Part shown: one piece after another, positions 51,058 to 63,700 of the stretch
Layout: each line of letters begins with the position of its first letter
How positions within the stretch are numbered: the stretch's first letter is position 1
From: Nephromyces sp. MM_2019
Taxonomy: Eukaryota; Apicomplexa; Aconoidasida; Nephromycida
Direction: 5' to 3'
DNA: 64,000 nucleotides
Assembly (NCBI GenBank): GCA_015657535.1
Contig: JADHZB010000016.1
Span: 30,052 to 94,051 of the forward strand
Made by a program: the position numbers and the translations under genes
Notes under the pieces: generated by a model
What the model saw: only the letters and a program-made list of their open reading frames with translations
What the model was told of the DNA's origin: nothing
Database searches by the model: none

Positions 51058-52042
51058 ATGAACACTGGAAAACTCGACGACTTAATTCAACCTGCATCCT
51101 ATCACATGGAGATGGAAGATGGTATAAATGGGACATATAAGATTAATAATGATGTGAATGAACATATAAAAGTTATTGCTTCTCCTTTGACAATCAAAAT
51201 ACAACATCTCCAAATGGTATTTAGAAATCTCTGATAGTATATTATCATTAATCAATTCTCGATAACACAGAAATACAAGATTAGTGAAATAAAGTATTTT
51301 TTATGGATTGATTAGAATTAATCTTATCATGCAAAGAACAATTTTATTCTATAATCTATTTCTTTATTGTAGCTATATGCTAAAGCAGTAGGTCCTGAAA
51401 AAATTGATTCCGTTATGGTAAAAGCCGGTTGTGATGCAGAAAAAGCTGCCTCAATGCTCTTTAAAATGACTCAAGAAAATAGTCAGTCTAGATCAAGGAA
51501 AAGAACAAAAATCTTAGGCCGTACCATGAAGAGTATAAAATCAGGTTCTGAGATTCCGTTTTCACTATTATATATTTTTTTTCATTTTATTGGCTCGATT
51601 TATTTTTATTACAGGCATTCCTAATCTGATGGAATCATTCTCATTTAACGGAGAAAATACTGAAAAGTATAATGAAAGTAGCACTGAATCAGATTCCCCT
51701 ACTGCTCCAACATATCAAGGTATTTTGATAAAATGAAATCAATAAAATTAAAAATTATATTCTAAAGACTATTACATTAAAAAAGATTTTGAAAATTATT
51801 CTTATTTAAATTTTCATTTAACAGGCAAAGAAGAAAAGATAAAACACACAAACAGTAAAAACTCTATGTTTGAATTTCCCAGCTTCTATAAATTAAGCAG
51901 TCATAACCAAAAAGTAAAGTCTAGAAAAGGTGATGTACCGAATGAGAACATATTTAAAACTTCTTATCCTCTATCTACAATGAATTTCAGACAAACTTGT
52001 AATTTTAGTACTTTATTGTTTGATATTTTCTCGGATGAATAA
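51058..52042 (+). CDS. Small protein with CUE/UBA-like domain, 217 aa
   Basis: Four exons (51058-51216, 51373-51544, 51615-51719, 51825-52042) join in phase to 218 codons. Residues about 48-88 (IQHLQMLYAKAVGPEKIDSV and MVKAGCDAEKAASMLFKM) form a three-helix pattern typical of CUE/UBA ubiquitin-binding domains. The domain is split by the first intron. A basic patch (SRSRKRTKILGR) and a polar, Ser-rich C-terminal half without a recognised domain follow. An alternative start upstream is possible, because an acceptor-like ccccag at 51035-51040 is followed by an open frame. The ubiquitin-linked role is inferred only from the domain pattern. Confidence 0.72.
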
Positions 52043-53079
52043 ATTGTTGTAACTAGAAAATTCATCCATTTAAACTTCTTCAATCCTTTGAATTTTGTAT
52101 TCATACATCTGCGTCAGATAAAAACGATTTCTACTCCATTGATGTTGAACATTCTACATATGATCAAAATGGCCAGAATCCATTATCGGCATAGATATTT
52201 TGAAAAGTATTTCTAATCAATTCACCCTGTTATTAAGATTTAGAACCACTAAACTTGACTTTTAGGTTTACCTACCACTAAAAAGTGATCATAAATTTTA
52301 ACCAAATCAGCTCCTAGTTTTTGCTCGAATTATAAAGGAATTCGATAAAAACAAAATGATAATGATAAACTGTAAAATAATTGAACTCAATACAGCTTTT
52401 ATTGTTCTGAAGGTTGGTAAATAATCCTTGGAAATTCTTAGCTAATATTTATTTTCCAATTACCTAAAATGACACTGTTGGAAAGTAGCTTATTCTGAAA
52501 TAACAAAGCATAACCAAAAAGTTGATTTAATTCATAAATTTTAAGACAACTTGAATCGATTTTATCAAGCTCCAATACTTATTTATTCAATTTTTTTTCA
52601 TTTATTGACATTTTAAATTTGCATAAAAATGCGTGTGCATGACTCAATTTTATATTTACTCTATTAATTAAATAATTTAAGAACCATTTAACATTGGAGC
52701 ATAGATTATATCAATTACAAGAACACTTATGTAATATTGAGGTAGCTTTGATATGATAATCTTAAGCTTTCAAGGTCTTTTATTCAATACTCTGTTTATT
52801 TCATTGGAGAAAATCAGACTATTTAAAAACTTATTAAAAAGTATCACTTCAATAAATATGTATCATTTTCTATTTTATTGGATAATTAGAAACTTTTATA
52901 TTAATAATTTATATTACTGATTCGTAAGTTTCATAAGCAATAAGCATGACCAATATAAATGATAGCACAAGAATGAAGGTTTGTTTGAAACAGCTTACAT
53001 TGAAACTAAATGTTAATTTATTATTAAAAAACAAAGGATTTGCACAAAAAGAATGCTATAAAGTGTTCCTAAAACCATT
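52043..53079. other. Convergent intergenic region
   Basis: About 1 kb of AT-rich sequence between the stops of the CUE-like gene and the 202-aa orphan. Nothing was recognised. Confidence 0.45.
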
Positions 53080-53688
53080 CTATAGATATATATAAATACA
53101 ATTACTATTTGCATTTTCTTGCATTACTGTAGGAGGATTTGGTTGAGCATTGATTAAGTCGTTTATAAGTAATTTGTCCAAACTTATTGTATTCATTGCT
53201 TTTTTTTCTGGTATAGCATACCCAAAAGCGTTAAAAAACCTAGAATTAGAATCAATCAATAAGTTTTTATCACATGGTTTGCAATAGTCATTGGATAAAG
53301 TTCTGCTTGCTATCTTCAGGTTTGATACAACATTATTATTATCTTTCAATAAAGCTTCATCACTTGTGTCGTTCCTAGGAGATGTAGTGGTTGGGTGAAA
53401 ACATGAAGAGTTTTGAGAAAAGTAGACTATTCTCGGTGATTTACAATAAATTGTATCAGTTCCTAAGCATGAAGGTAGAAAGGTAGATATGCATGTCCAC
53501 ATCTCCTCCGTAAAATCGCATCTCTTCCCCAATAGTAAGCACCATATAAATGCATGGATTTTCGATTTTGAAAGGTTTATAGCTTGGTACATACGTTGAG
53601 TTTCCTTTTGTAATAATAAAACACTTGACAGAATGCCACTCCAATTGCTAAGTTGTCTAAAATAAATCAAATTAGACATAGGTATCAT
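53080..53688 (-). CDS. Unrecognised protein, 202 aa, single exon
   Basis: An open frame of 203 codons begins with ATG at 53688 (a second Met lies three codons in). The N-terminal half is helical (WSGILSSVLLLQKETQRMYQ), followed by a segment rich in Cys and aromatic residues (HAFIWCLLLGKRCDFTEEMW). The C-terminal half is polar and probably disordered (TTTSPRNDTSDEALLKDNNN). Its length and balanced composition in an AT-rich, stop-rich region support it as real. No family is recognised. It could be a terminal exon of the CCCH gene upstream, but that gene has its own in-frame stop at 54362. Confidence 0.6.
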   Translation of the reverse strand: MIPMSNLIYFRQLSNWSGILSSVLLLQKETQRMYQAINLSKSKIHAFIWCLLLGKRCDFTEEMWTCISTFLPSCLGTDTIYCKSPRIVYFSQNSSCFHPTTTSPRNDTSDEALLKDNNNVVSNLKIASRTLSNDYCKPCDKNLLIDSNSRFFNAFGYAIPEKKAMNTISLDKLLINDLINAQPNPPTVMQENANSNCIYIYL

Positions 53689-54361
53689 AATTATGTGAGT
53701 AGTTTTCAGTGCTTAAAAATCAGTAGCAGTTTACTATAATTAATAATTTTTAATTGTGAATGCATAATTAACTCGACTTTTCAAAAGCATATTACATCAA
53801 ATTTACTGAAGGAAACAGGGTTCTGAGAAAAGTCTCGGACTCATTTTTAACTAGTATGTGTAAAGTTTGTTGGCACTGTTGAAAACTTTTGTGACTAGAA
53901 AACTCCATGGTGTTAAATCCCTAAATGGATTGAATTTTAGGAATAAGTAATATCAAACAGTATTTAGCTTTGTTAGAAGACTCTTACATTATCAATATTT
54001 GTTTTTATTTTGCTTTTCAGAGATTCAAGATTGCTGTGGAGGTAAATCTATGTATAAGGGGGATTATTTTTAACACTTGTGTGCCTCAGTACTAATTTAT
54101 GTTCATACTAATTGTGTACTAAGTGTATAAAGAAAATGCTTATGAAATAAACTTTTCATATATAATCTACTTTCAACCCACCATACCTGATACAAAAGGT
54201 CAAGGTTTTGATAATGGTTGTGTTTTAAAGAATAGCTGCCTTCGGAACTTATTATCATCAGAGATTTGGGATTATTCCAAAAGAGTTGTAAAGCATTCTA
54301 AATAGTATTGAAAAAAATTTTAAAGATTAAAGAAATATTTTTAGTAGATTACATATGTGAA
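53689..54361. other. Intergenic region with one weak plus-strand ORF
   Basis: About 670 bp between two minus-strand genes. A 60-codon plus-strand frame (54123-54305) with fairly protein-like content (TIPDTKGQGFDNGCVLKNSC) lies here. A short exon-like segment flanked by AG and GT occurs near 54021-54041. I could not build a supported gene from them. Confidence 0.35.
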
Positions 54362-57300
54362 TTAATTGGCCCTTACAGCTTGATAATGAAAAATCAAAAC
54401 GAAATCGTCTAGAAAATCGTTTATAGTTTGCCTCACGTAGGCTTCAGCTAGTATATCCCATTCTAATTCTATATCCAGACATATAACTATTTTTTTCAAG
54501 TTGGCTTGTTCAATCACAACAGATATTAATTCGAAGCTATCATAATAGCTTTTTGTAGATATAATAGCACTTCGCATTTCTGGCTTGAAAGGGTAGCTAT
54601 GTTCGTCATAATAACTACTCGCATATGATTTGAAACCAAAATCATCATCAGAATTGAAATTGCAATCAGCAGCTGACGTTTCGGCATTATATGAGTTCTT
54701 TTGGTCTTGGCATAAGTCCTTTGAAATGTTTTCGAAAGACTGGGGTGGAATAATAAATTTAACCTTTCAATTTTATTTACATATGAAAACATACATAAAG
54801 TAAAAAATTTAAACCCACTGTGTACATGCTAACTATGCATACAATGGAGGGTTAAGAAAATTTTTTCATATCTCCTCAGCAATATTATCAAAACAATATG
54901 CCTTAATATTTATAAATAATTAGTTAGCTCACATCAACAGGTTTGTATATATGATCATTACTACGCTTTGTAATATGTTCAAGAATCTTCAAGTCCAATT
55001 TTTCCTCATTGTGATTATCTATTAATTTCAATCCAGGAATAAAATTAATTCTAATTATTAGTTGCTAGTCAGATTATCAACAAATGGTAAGTTGAAAATG
55101 TTACTAAAAAAATACACTATAAATTTTTACTTTTTGATTTCAAAAAGTCGAATGGTATGTCTCCCAAATTACAAGAAATTTCGGGTGGGTTAGTCTTATC
55201 GTTGCTTTTGAGCCATTCTAACTGACTACCCAAAAGCTGAATTTCATGCCCTTCACCTTTATCTAGAAAATTGTGTTAAAGTAGTGTTTTAGAAAATTAC
55301 TACAAAATGCTTTAAATTTGTTTAAATTCTAAATAAATATATAAAATTGGTATATTCTAGCTTATTTAACATACCAATTGACCCATTGCTACAGTCTGAA
55401 AGCGCTGGGGACCAGACGTTATTTTCCCTCATATTGAAAAACCCAAAATTGAAGAAGTCTGAGCAACTTACTTGTTCTGAATACTCGCCTATGTTTTTGT
55501 TTTCTGTAAGAAGATCACTTAAATTTTGAAGCTTTCATTTCTTGGTATAGCGTCACTAATAAATGTAATACGAATCAGCTAATCAAACACACCTGAATAC
55601 GTCGCAAAAGATTTTATATTGCTGTGGCCAGGGGAGACCAAACTTAAAGGCTCTATGTCGGGTGCATTTTGCTCGCTCAATGTTGGTGAAAAGCTTAATG
55701 AACTGGTTGGAAAGTTTTTATTGTACGAGTATAAATCATAAGCCTTGAAAAATGATTCACTGTGCATTGTGTTTGATCTTTCGGTTTCAATTACCGCATT
55801 AGAATTTAATGTGTGGACTATATTTGCGTCCTGTAACACATTTCTTTTTAAACTCTCAAGTCTTTGACTATTAAAGTATACATCCCCCATCATTGATCCC
55901 ATAAAAGGATAGAAGCCTTGGGCAATTAAATTTTCTTTATCAGATGATATGCTTGAACTAAAACTATCGAGTTTATCATTCTTTTTGTTGTCTTTGCTAT
56001 TTACTTGGCTTTTACAGCTATGAAACAAAAAAAAATATTGTTTTATTTTCGAATTCGAGTTTAATATAATAGCTATAGGGTTAAGCCCTATTCAATTCTT
56101 TATATTTTGGATTTTACTTTAAACAATCTTTAATATAATCATTTAAAAGCCTTCATAACAATAAGAACAGGCTAGAATTATTTATGTAATCATTTCAAAT
56201 AAATTTTATTTCAGGTTCACAAAGTAGCATCACCTATTTCCAAACGCTTCAAAATCATCAAGGTTAAATAAAGGAGGGTAGAGTATCCACGTTTGGAGAT
56301 GAGCTAGGTTTGCTTCAAATAATAGAGTATTATAGTCAACTTCTCTTGCTAAGATTGTTCGCTTTTCAGACAAATTATGATAAAAAGCACACATTTCCCC
56401 TCTTGGACATTTCTTAAAGTCTTTATAATCAGAGCAAGGCATTGTTTTATAATAATCTGGGTGGTATAGTTGCTCTTTACTTCCGTGAGAAAATGGACAT
56501 CTTACACTGATTTAATTGTGCATAGCTTAAGCTTTATAAATGTCACTTAGAATCTATTTATTGAAAATCTTTTTACTTAAGATTAAAAATTAGCACAAGA
56601 AGGCCCTAACTTAAAATGTGGATACTACAACAGGAAGAAGAAATTTCTCAATTTACAAAAGTCCCATAATACATACGGATAATTGAAATTTCTAATTAAA
56701 TAAATCAACACTAACAGTTTTGTAGAAACATAAAAATAATGTATAAAGCATTAGTGCATTACCCATTGGGACATCTAGAATTATAATCTGATAGTTTAGA
56801 TTTGTTCCAATATGGACACGGCTCAGACCCGTAACCGAGAGCTGGCCACCTTCTGCAATCTTGAAAATTATGAGCATAAATACACGAATTCCAGTCATGC
56901 TGATGGCCATAGGGACACCACATTGTCTTGAATTTGTAAATAAAAGTCTCGACCTGTTCAAGATAATATTTTGAATTGTAAATTTTATTGTTATCAATTC
57001 TTTATCAAATGAATACTGCTTAAGAAATACAATTATTTAAGTAAAAGGCAGGAGTATAGTCTCATCTATTTTCATAGCTAAAGAAGGATAGTAATTTGAG
57101 TCTATTTTTAGGACTTTTTTATAAGAATTTGTTATTCATTAGTAATTAAAAACCACATTAGATCCTTTAATATGTCTAAAGTTTGTAAGAAATGGCTTCA
57201 TATAATTACTTCACTATACATTCATAAAAGTCTAAGCTTATTAATCACATTTATCTAAGTTTCACTCCATTTATTATCTACTATTTGATAATAATAATTT

Positions 57301-59393
57301 TTAACAAATTATGAGTCTATTGTTTTTAATCAAATTGCTAAGCTAACTGTCGTATTTTACACAGCTGGGCTTTGAAAGACTACCTTAAATCGAAACAAAC
57401 TTCTATATAAATGTAAGCTATGTCGAGTTTGAAGGTTAATTAGTAAACTTAATTTAATGTATTCACTTAATTTTTTCTTATGATACTCAAAATTTCTTTC
57501 ATATACTGTTAAATATTACTTTAATTTAGCTAAGCTAGTAGATTGAGAATTGCGTTACAGTAAACTAAAAATTAGAAACAATTTATGCTTTCAAGGAATA
57601 TGTCTATTATATCAAAAACTTCTAAGAATATTTTTATAAGCACAACAAAAACTGCAAATCAATAAATACCGTTGGGTTGGTTTCTTCTTTAGGGTCTAAT
57701 AAAACTGCCATTATTTCTTCTCTTGAGTGTGCAAAGGCACATAATTTCCCCCTTGAGCAGATTTCCTATGAAAAATTATTTATGACATAAACTAGATAAG
57801 ATATCGATCAAAGTCATTTGACATGACATGTTCTAAAAAGTTCTAAACTCTAGTTCTTCAAGCTAAATAATGTGAAATAATTCAAATAGCTATTAATTCT
57901 CTTTTTTGTATTATAAATCTTATTGGCTATGTCATAACATTGATCGGACAGAGCTAGGGATATTCTTAACCTTTTTATAAGGAAAATTTGAGCAAAATCT
58001 CTTCTTGTAGACATCAAGGTGATACAACAATTCACAGCGGTTATGACATTTTTCACACCTATATAAAATGAAGTAAACTTTTAATTTACGTTGTTTTTAG
58101 TTTGCTCTATATATTTTCGAAAAATTGAAATGCCTCAGTAGGGCATATAATTAGTTATCGAAAAAATTTTGTATGACTTTTTCGACTGAGCTTACTTGTC
58201 TCCATAAGGGCATTTTAAATCACAATCTAAATCAAAGTGGTATTCACACTGCTCAGCTTTGTATTTTGCAGGTAATCTGAATTCAAACAAATTTTTGAGT
58301 AATTTTTATCCCAAACAGAAAGAAATTGTGCTTTACAACAATCATATTTTGGTATTCAAATGCTTTAGTTTTTACTCTTTAGGCTAGTATATGGTGAGCT
58401 CACCTTCTCCTATCTCTATTGTTGTGATAATACGGACAATTTTTTCTATCCGACATGTGGTATTTAAGCTTACAGGGGTAAACTTTGAAATTCTCCAAAT
58501 TTAGTTTACCATCAGTGTCATAAAAATTTCCGATTTTTATCGGGCTCTCATTTTTGTCCGGTAAATTTAAGTTATACGTCTCCTGTGATGTAGATAAATT
58601 AATTATATTGACATATGAAATACACTTTCTCAGCTCAATTAAGGTTTAAAATTTACTACTTTATAGAGTTTGAATATACAAACACTAGTTTATTTATTTT
58701 ACTAACATCAATATTTAATTTATATAAAATACTCCCATGCACAACCAATTAATAGATTTACATTTAACACCTACTTTTTAATTATATAATTTTTAGTCTA
58801 AGAAAATAGTATATAAGTTTTACCTCTTCGGAACAACACTCAAACTTAGATAAGCAATTACAATCTTTGCTTCCAGAAATTTCACTTTTGATTGGATTTA
58901 TCAATTCTTCCCCTTGAATTATAAATTAAAGATAAAATTTTTTACCGCTAATTGTCTTTTTTAGCTATAAATGGGAGACTTATGAGAAGTCAAAATCATA
59001 CTAAGCTGTGAAATTTAACTAAGTTGTTAACAAAAACACTAATACTATTGATAATAAAAGAAATTATAACCTGGATCTATTTCATCTGTTTTCATCGAGT
59101 TTTTTAACGTGGATAAGTTACCATTTCTAAAATCGAAAGAGTAAAAATAAGGCAAATTAATTTTAATTACTTTTGGTCTTTGATTTAAAATTAACATACT
59201 TAATTAATCTAAGTTGTGGATCTTTCAAGTTTCGTAAAGTAGAAACTAAAATCTTGATATCTTCTTTAGAATTTCTTTTTGTGCCCGACACACACTCCAT
59301 TGAATCAATGGCATTTGAATCCAGTGAATGTTCGTCACCTTTATTTTCTATTGCCTTTGATAGCTCTTTCATAACCTTATGAAGCTCTTTCAT
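54362..59393 (-). CDS. Six-CCCH zinc finger RNA-binding protein, Unkempt-like
   Basis: Fourteen exons join in phase: 59393-59200, 59126-59071, 58912-58824, 58582-58404, 58276-58196, 58058-57971, 57765-57670, 56926-56763, 56506-56234, 56017-55589, 55502-55375, 55262-55131, 55018-54933 and 54739-54362, giving about 790 aa. The finger region (about residues 170-430) holds CKLKYHMSDRKNCPYYH, CEYHFDLDCDLKCPYGDKC with KCH, CSRGKLCAFAH, WCPYGHQHDWNSCIYAHNFQ, RCPFSH and CSDYKDFKKCPRGEMCAFYH. The linker KCHNRCELLYHLDVYKKRFC and the finger-4 block are characteristic of the Unkempt family (related to plant tandem CCCH proteins), which binds U-rich mRNA and controls translation. A low-complexity tail and a C-terminal helical segment (LKKIVICLDIELEWDIL) follow. 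The N-terminus is set by the first in-frame ATG and may be longer, and the donor of exon 10 was chosen to keep phase. Confidence 0.87.
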
Positions 59394-59542
59394 GAGAAAC
59401 ACTATTGCTGGTAGATATTTAAAAAAGACCTTTTTTTTCTTGGTTTTAATGATATACTCCACTCAAGAACTGGATAAGCTACCACAGAAATTATAAATAA
59501 TCAGAATTCAAGTATAAACTGAATTTATTTTTCAAATAGGTC

Positions 59543-59719
59543 ATGAACATTTTAACTTGTGCCTGTTCAGTTCTTTCAATAGCCTTTTTATTTTTTATTT
59601 CCTCGCTTATATTTTTCTTGTTGAAAATCCTAAGTAATTTGGCCTCTTGTTACTGGGTGATCCATTTAACATACAACTACCTAATGGGGCTCTCAGGTAA
59701 GAATTTAATAGCTAATTAG
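59543..59719 (+). CDS. Possible small membrane protein or signal-bearing first exon, 58 codons
   Basis: The frame begins MNILTCACSVLSIAFLFFIS and continues strongly hydrophobic (IFFLLKILSNL), giving one or two membrane segments. A GTAAGA donor follows CTCTCAG at 59697, so it may be a first exon encoding a signal anchor. I found no later exon in phase. The ATG is only 150 bp from the divergent start of the CCCH gene, so any promoter would be shared. Confidence 0.3.
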   Translation: MNILTCACSVLSIAFLFFISSLIFFLLKILSNLASCYWVIHLTYNYLMGLSGKNLIAN

Positions 59720-61032
59720 AAAATAAGAAAATACATAAAAACATAGCAAATTGCATAAAACTTAATTGTTAAAATTTTATCAGTTAATCTAAAAGTCAAA
59801 ATGTTCAGGCTAAAATTGTAAAAATAACATTATTTTAAAGTTTTTAATACAACAGGCACTCAAAACGCTTAAGGAAATTGTTTTTTCAATGTGTTACAAA
59901 ATATAAAAAATTAAAGTGTGAAAAAACCTAATAGGTGAGAGAATTCAATTTATCACAAAAATTAAGATCTTTAATGCTTTGGTAAAAACATGAAATGAAC
60001 GAAACCTCATATGTTGAATAGCTTGACCATGGAAAAAATCTTATACTAACTCTCTTTTTAATACGAGATTTATAAAAAAATAACCATAACCTAGGTTGCA
60101 GTTACACAAAAATATATTGTGAAACAAACGCAGCACTTTTTCCAATTGGTGATTCTTTTTAATTTTCACCATTTCTAGTTATACTCAGTTATAGTTATCT
60201 TCGTACACTAACTAGCTTTAAAGTATTAATAGTGCAACTTTTGCTTATCAAAAATTTATAGCAATTAAAAGGTAAAGAATCTCATTTGCTTAAAGTTATG
60301 GGATTACACAATTCACTAGTTATATCAGTTATAGATCTTATATGATAGTGAATAATTTGGGTAAAAAGTTACTTTGGAAAACTTTAAATGTGTTATTGTT
60401 TATAGCTAACAACGAAGCACTACTTTTATCACTTACTACAGAGCTTTAAAATGTTACAGTAGTGTTTGAGCTATATTAGTAGAAAATAAAATCATTTTTA
60501 TATGATTCTTGATAAACTATAAACCAAGGTGTGATCATTATATATAGATAGCATCAAGCAAATTTTATGAATAAAAAAGCTCAAAACCAAATTTGACTTA
60601 TAGGTTAGTTGATAGAAGCTGCATTTATTAACTAACCGCTACAAAAGCATAATAGCTAATTCGACACCCTTCTGTTGTATTTAGATTTAAAAGCTTAAAG
60701 CATCCTACAACTTTAGTAGAATTCTTCAAGCTTAGCGAAGTGAGGCCTAGATTTCTCAAATATATATAGGTTATAAATTTTGTTTGGACATTTAACTCTT
60801 TGTGGTTCAATACAATAAAAAAAAAGCCCCAGGCATCTCTTTTTGAAATTATAATGTTAAGTTTCTTTCCGGAAACCAAAGGAAAAGATAATAATTATAA
60901 GTGGCAATCTATTGTAAGCATCAAATTTCTCAGAAACTTTTAGTAAAAGTAGTACCCAGTTTGTTTATAGTTCACATATAGATCAACCATAAGCTAAGAA
61001 TCGCCCAAATGAGGTTTCAAATAATTTCTAAC

Positions 61033-61103
61033 TGATCATCTCTTAATCCTTGTCAACTCTGTTGATAAGTGATCATCTCTTAATCCTTGTCAACCCTGTT
61101 GAT
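61033..61103. repeat. Tandem duplication of a 34-bp unit
   Basis: Two copies (61033-61066 and 61070-61103) of a unit starting TGATCATCTCTTAATCCTTG are separated by 3 bp and differ at one position. The near-identity means a recent duplication in non-coding DNA. Confidence 0.95.
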
Positions 61104-62246
61104 TCTTTAACATGTAAATTAGTTAGATTATGTTATTATATAAGGCCCAAAAAGAGTCAAGAGCGTTTTGGTTTACTTATTAATATTTTTTGTCAACAAA
61201 AAATGAAATAAAAAAATGAAACATATTTAAAGCTTGCATTTGGAGTCGAATTGATAAAATTTAGTAGGGGGCATGTCAGATAATAAACAATGTAACAAGA
61301 TTAAGATGAAATTGTTTTTTGCACAAGTCATAAGGTTTATCATTTACTAAGAACAAGGTGTTCAGTGATTTTGTTTCACAAATAGACCAAGTATTTTAAA
61401 ACATATTATGAACTAAGAGTGATAACTATTTTCCAAATATATTAGTTACCCGAGTACTGAAAAAAGATAAAAGTGAATTCATGTCTAATTTGGGATAGGT
61501 CTCGTAATTGCTAGGAGAATACGAAGTCCCTTTTTTTTGACAAGGGTAACTTCATAGTCCTTCCTGGATACTATAACCCCAACTTAGGATCTGTTCCTCC
61601 TATTGGTATGCCTCCGGCATCATAGAATATTACTACCTAGACAAAAATTACAATTCCATAAAAAACTAGATAATACTGCTAATAAGCGACGGAGCATTTT
61701 AGGATAAGCAAAACATATTGTAAATGTGTGCTGTCATAGCTAGATTTCGAGTAACGTGCTCATCGTATGGCCACCTAGTGCTTTTAGCAATCAAGCCATA
61801 GAGTTTCCTAATATGGACTTATGACCTGATTAATTGTAGTGTGAATGGTATTTATAGTTTCTTAGTAATCCAAGGGTGTCACGATATAGTATTGATAATT
61901 AAATATATACAACGAGAATACAGCTAGCGTATTATCAAAAGTCCTAGTTATTGAGTGTAAATATTGTGTGTAGAGAATTATTTCATAAGAGGAACTGTCG
62001 GGATGAGTTGGATAAGTTTTAAAAGGGAAGAATCAAAAAGTATAAGTAATAAGTTAAAGCATAAAGAAGGATAAACTCGTTATTCTTGTTGTCCAATGGG
62101 TAGTTATACCAAAAAATGAAATGTTCTTGAAGGTTCTCGAGAATTTTTGGCATTCAGTCAGGTTTCGTGCGGGGTTTTCAGTGGATTCAAATGCGGCGCA
62201 TCTTCATGGTAATCTATTATTCATCTCACAACATTGGATAACAGGT

Positions 62247-62473
62247 AGGGTTGTATCCATATAGCTCAACTCGGTGAATGCATTCAGATATGAGGTTGGA
62301 GTGCTCTAAGGGTCGAGTAGGCTAGGTAAAACACGATAATAGATGTGCCACCTTAGATAGAGGTGTTGCGTCGTTGGGTGGGTGTTGGGTTGTTTTCATG
62401 AATCTGGACTCTGAGTTCACTAAGAGATGAGATTAGGGTGCGTTGAGGGTTGATTAGGCTAGATAAAACACAA
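62247..62473. repeat. Diverged direct repeat, about 85-bp unit
   Basis: Copy A (about 62247-62335) and copy B (about 62391-62472) share an ordered set of matches. Both begin GGTTGT; the most similar part is GAGTAGGCTAGGTAAAACAC in A versus GATTAGGCTAGATAAAACAC in B. They are offset by roughly 137-140 bp. Small insertions between the matching blocks show an old duplication. Confidence 0.65.
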
Positions 62474-63209
62474 TTGCCTTATCTGACGCCTCTAGGGTGT
62501 CTGGTATCTAGTCACTTGGAAACACCTGTAGAGTGATAAAGCTAGCTTAGGTCTGTTTATGTGATAAAGAATAATTAGTTAGATATTAATAATGGTTTGT
62601 GAGTTTTTAATTTTAATTTCTGTTTATTGATAATAAGTTTTAGTTTACGATAACTTATTATCTTTCAGGTGTAAAAAAGAGAAAACATAAAATGGTTTGG
62701 AAGTTTCTTAGAGCCATATTGTTCTTGAGCTGTCTGTATTAAACGTATTGTGGGCACTTAATCTCATATGGGTCTCGGGGAGGGTTGGGAGGTGTTCTTT
62801 TAGTGTGGAGAAAGTAGTTTTGTTGTTATCTTTGTTACCATCACGGGTGTTCCGATGGCTCTTGTTTCAAAATGTCACGCCAAGCCAGATTTCTAAAGAA
62901 TGTAAATGGACTACAGTCAATGCTCCGTGAAAAGGTTATGAGTGGTGTAGAGTAAGTGTGAAAGGTCTTTACTGGCCAAAGTACTACTTAAATGGTGCTA
63001 ATTATTAGCGCTTCATGGATGTCACACTCTAGATCTAATTATGACTTTGTGTCAAGATTCTATGGAAGTTAAAAGTCATACCACATCCAAAGAGGTGTTG
63101 TACATTTTTAACTAGGTAGTCTTGACAAAATATCTAGTTATTAAACAGGGATATGGATTATATAGATGTACTTAATGGTAAAAGAGTAAAGCAGTGTATT
63201 TTACATACA

Positions 63210-63700
63210 TATTTAAACCCGAGGCGAAAGTCCGAGGATGGAATTCATCCTTTGGGTAACTTAGTTCGTCTATCAAGTTATAGTGTTAAAGTTAAGTTTC
63301 CTTAAAAAAATATTAGTTATTTTAAAAGTAATTAGAAGTTTCTACTGATAAGATGAAACGTTTCTCCGATTGAAAAATATCTCATTATACATTCTTAATA
63401 GGAGAAAAGTGGAAGTTTTGAAACTTCTTCAAAGTTTCTCTGTTTCTTGTATTAAGAGGAGTTCCATGTTAAGGGATTACATGGCTCCTCCACAGCCTCG
63501 TTCTGCGGGATAAGGTAGGGCTTTTACTTCCCGGCCGACACCCCTCAGCTATTGTATTACTACTAATAATGTCAGGCGGGCCGTTGGTGTTGAGTTCTGA
63601 TCTGTGGGGAATAGCCCTGCCAGGCCCCCCTCTAATGATATGTACCCAAGAAGAGCTGAGAATATGGAAACGAAAATGTGGTCACTAGCTAGTTGATTTT
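63210..63700 (+). ncRNA. Candidate structured RNA region (family unknown)
   Basis: Several stems fit together over about 490 bp in locally GC-rich sequence. AGGATG/CATCCT lies at 63235-63240 and 63246-63251. A nested pair GAGAAA/TTTCTC (63402-63407, 63435-63440) encloses GAAGTT/AACTTC. A 12-bp stem, GAGGAG(tt)CCATGT with ACATGGCTCCTC, spans 63456-63490 with a 9-nt loop. A long-range 9-bp pair joins GGTAGGGCT (63514-63522) and AGCCCTGCC (63613-63621), one pair being a wobble. No long protein frame is present. The strand, ends and family are unknown. It does not match the U1, U2, U4, U5, U6, SRP, 5S or tRNA signatures I know. Confidence 0.35.

Noticed and set aside
60628..60879. Minus-strand ORF of 83 codons
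   Set aside because: Begins at TTG rather than ATG, has no splice partners and no protein-like pattern.
62748..62930. Plus-strand ORF of 60 codons
   Set aside because: No ATG start; lies in the GC-richer repeat region and shows no coding character.
63221..63237. RNase P RNA identity from the AAAGTCCG-like block
   Set aside because: Only one short match; the partner P4 strand and other conserved regions were not found.
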